This document shows, in pieces, positions 62,704 through 64,000 of a stretch of DNA of 64,000 nucleotides. Origin of the DNA: Calothrix sp. NIES-4105 (GTDB taxonomy: Bacteria; Cyanobacteriota; Cyanobacteriia; Cyanobacteriales; Nostocaceae); assembly GCF_002368415.1 (NCBI RefSeq), contig NZ_AP018290.1, positions 9,787,717 to 9,851,716 on the forward strand, given 5' to 3'. The translations under genes were made by a program, and so were the position numbers. Every line of letters begins with the position of its first letter. The stretch's first letter is position 1. The notes under the pieces are model-generated. The model ran no database searches and had not been told where the DNA came from. It saw only the letters and a program-made list of their open reading frames with translations.

Positions 62704-62795
62704 CCAAAATCCTGTATTCTGGTTAGGTACAAAGGCGCCTAATGAGCAATAATTATCTCGTGCAGTTACATTACGCGCCCTTGTATATTAGAGAT

Positions 62796-63143
62796 ATGCT
62801 AACTCCTAAAAAACGTCCTCCATCACACCCTGGTGAAATATTACTCAAAGATTTCCTAGAGCCAATGGGAATATCACACCAAGAACTCGCAGATGCACTC
62901 CACGTACCTCAAGAGCGAATTAATGAAATTGTAAATGAAAAGCGTGGTATTACGATAAGCACAGCATTAAGATTATCAAAGTTTTTTGGAAATAGTTTAC
63001 AGTTCTGGTTAAATCTTCAGCAAAACTGGGAGCTTTTTTATGTGCTTAAGGAAGAAAAACATGACATTGAAACAATTGCTAGTTTATCTTTAGCAAATCA
63101 TGAACACGGCATTAATAATGAGGAATATAAAAATCACATGTAG
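62796..63143 (+). CDS. HigA-family antitoxin (orphan)
   Basis: 115 residues from ATG 62796; the frame opens at 62742 but the family begins near PPSHPGEILLKDFLEPMG. It has the XRE-type helix-turn-helix SHQELADALHVPQERINEIV and the HigA signature GITISTALRLSKFFGNSLQFWLNLQ (residues about 52-76). HigA normally represses and neutralises HigB, whose gene usually lies just upstream. No HigB is visible on either side, so it is a solitary antitoxin or regulator. Confidence 0.82.
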   Translation: MLTPKKRPPSHPGEILLKDFLEPMGISHQELADALHVPQERINEIVNEKRGITISTALRLSKFFGNSLQFWLNLQQNWELFYVLKEEKHDIETIASLSLANHEHGINNEEYKNHM

Positions 63144-63165
63144 TTAATAATTTTTATAAAATCTT

Positions 63166-64000
63166 ATGGATAAAAATTTAAAAGAAGAAGCAGCAAATAA
63201 AAATACATCTGGAGAACGCTTAGAAGAATTAACCAAGATTAATAAAGAACTAGCAGCAATTGTTGCTCAAAATCATGCTGCTCCACCACAGTTATTAGCT
63301 CAATTATATTCTATTCCAAATCAAAGCATTAGAAAAAGTCTCGCACAAAATCCTAATACACCTATCAAGCTTTTGTGGCAGTTAGGAATTGATTTTCCCC
63401 AAGCTTTATTGTCTAATCCTATTTTGATTACTTTACGTATAGAAAACCCTGATTCATTAAAACAAATTCCAGTTGAAACTTTAATACAGCTTTTAAAATA
63501 CGAACAAGTACCAACTTTGTGGTTAGACTTTGCATCCGAACAAGCGGATAAAAAAATAGCTTTGTCGATGCTAATGAATCCTAAAACTTCTTTAAACCAA
63601 TTAAATAACTTATTTAAATTATTTGATGAAGCTTCTGAATTATATTATGATCGTCATGAATACAAGAAAGCATATCAAGATGCATGGGAAGTTTTATATA
63701 GTATTGATTATCACATTAACTGGGGACAAGAACTGAAAGAGGAATGGCAAGAAGAAGCTGTCTGTAATATCATTGACACTCACTATTGTGATAGAGGATA
63801 TGGAAAGTACTTAAAGAGCATCTTCCAGTTTGAAATTGATAATTTATTAATAAATATAGTTAATAATTCATCTTTTAATCATCCTATTTATAAAAATGTT
63901 TGTAGTGAAATTTTAAAGAAACTTTTAAAATTTTTACAAAAAGAAAGTAAATTTTCATTAGCTAGAAATAGCGTGGATGTCAAAATACTAACAGAATTAT
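63166..64000 (+). CDS. LRV-like helical repeat protein, truncated by the window end
   Basis: At least 278 residues, open to the last base. It starts MDKNLKEEAANKNTSGERLE, then repeats such as AAIVAQNHAAPPQLLAQLYS and RKSLAQNPNTPIKLLWQLGI. Each has the N-x-x-x-P-x-x-L-L-x-x-L pattern of leucine-rich variant (LRV)-type alpha solenoids. These are binding scaffolds of mostly unknown role. The DNA is strongly AT-rich with no GGCGCC, unlike most neighbours. Confidence 0.7.
   Translation, partial: MDKNLKEEAANKNTSGERLEELTKINKELAAIVAQNHAAPPQLLAQLYSIPNQSIRKSLAQNPNTPIKLLWQLGIDFPQALLSNPILITLRIENPDSLKQIPVETLIQLLKYEQVPTLWLDFASEQADKKIALSMLMNPKTSLNQLNNLFKLFDEASELYYDRHEYKKAYQDAWEVLYSIDYHINWGQELKEEWQEEAVCNIIDTHYCDRGYGKYLKSIFQFEIDNLLINIVNNSSFNHPIYKNVCSEILKKLLKFLQKESKFSLARNSVDVKILTEL

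Noticed and set aside
1-64000. tRNA or rRNA genes
   Set aside because: I looked for T-arm GTTCRAATC patterns with a following acceptor and for rRNA cores and found none convincing. A tRNAscan-SE or Infernal run would settle it.

Overview
The window looks like chromosomal DNA from a filamentous, probably heterocyst-forming (Nostocales-type) cyanobacterium. The supporting evidence is moderate-to-low G+C, a BicA-type bicarbonate transporter, a beta-carbonic anhydrase, a PAS-less phytochrome kinase, an intein-containing DnaB, cyanobacterium-specific small proteins (DUF2358, DUF5132, DUF6464 and TIGR03792 types), and many short palindromic and heptamer repeats between genes. The classical cyanobacterial HIP1 octamer GCGATCGC was found only once (8105-8112). 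The hexamer GGCGCC occurs about 80 times by eye, so this lineage seems to use a different highly iterated palindrome.

Layout. 0-5.3 kb: acetyltransferase, a divergent reductase/TetR pair with a double operator, a DUF2459 protein, and an unusual XRE-ClpN-Uma2 fusion. 5.3-9.9 kb: an island without GGCGCC, bounded by similar short sequences, with a decayed ParB fragment, bicA and a Rieske oxygenase. 9.9-13 kb: a graveyard holding an AbiEi-like antitoxin with an in-frame stop, a toxin gene cut off after its N-terminus, a frameshifted RecD-like helicase fragment and a phosphoesterase lacking its N-terminus. 13.2-15.6 kb: a 42-bp minisatellite coiled-coil gene and a Tat-exported PhoD phosphatase with foreign-looking composition. 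16-20.8 kb: lactate/glycolate-oxidase-like enzyme, carbonic anhydrase, and a cysC-cheR pair. 20.8-24.8 kb: argJ and gatB on the minus strand. Between them lies a tandem array of five near-identical units, each with a -10 box, a 15-nt invariant 5' segment and an intrinsic terminator. I read these as small-RNA genes, and they are the most interesting feature here.

24.8-34 kb: methyltransferases, a small clan-AA protease pair, a DNA ligase-DHH phosphoesterase fusion, a broken alpha/beta hydrolase, rplI, a CmcI-like methyltransferase and a VapBC-type toxin-antitoxin pair. 34-38.1 kb: dnaB carrying two inteins, one of which contains an XRE-like helix-turn-helix. 38-48.5 kb: housekeeping and hypothetical genes (FKBP, phasin-like, uracil-DNA glycosylase, phosphoribosyltransferase, TPR, NADAR, ArsA, exostosin-like transferase). 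48.7-54 kb: phytochrome-type kinase, then dnaN, oriC and dnaA. 54-64 kb: HtrA protease, peptide deformylase, and a four-gene membrane/metal cluster (HMA_2 protein, P1B-type ATPase without a CPC motif, DUF5132 protein, second HMA_2 protein). The window ends with small hypotheticals, an orphan HigA antitoxin and a truncated LRV-like repeat protein.

The chromosome origin sits at about 52.4-52.6 kb, shown by six DnaA boxes between dnaA and dnaN. I recognised no tRNA, rRNA, CRISPR array or intact insertion sequence.
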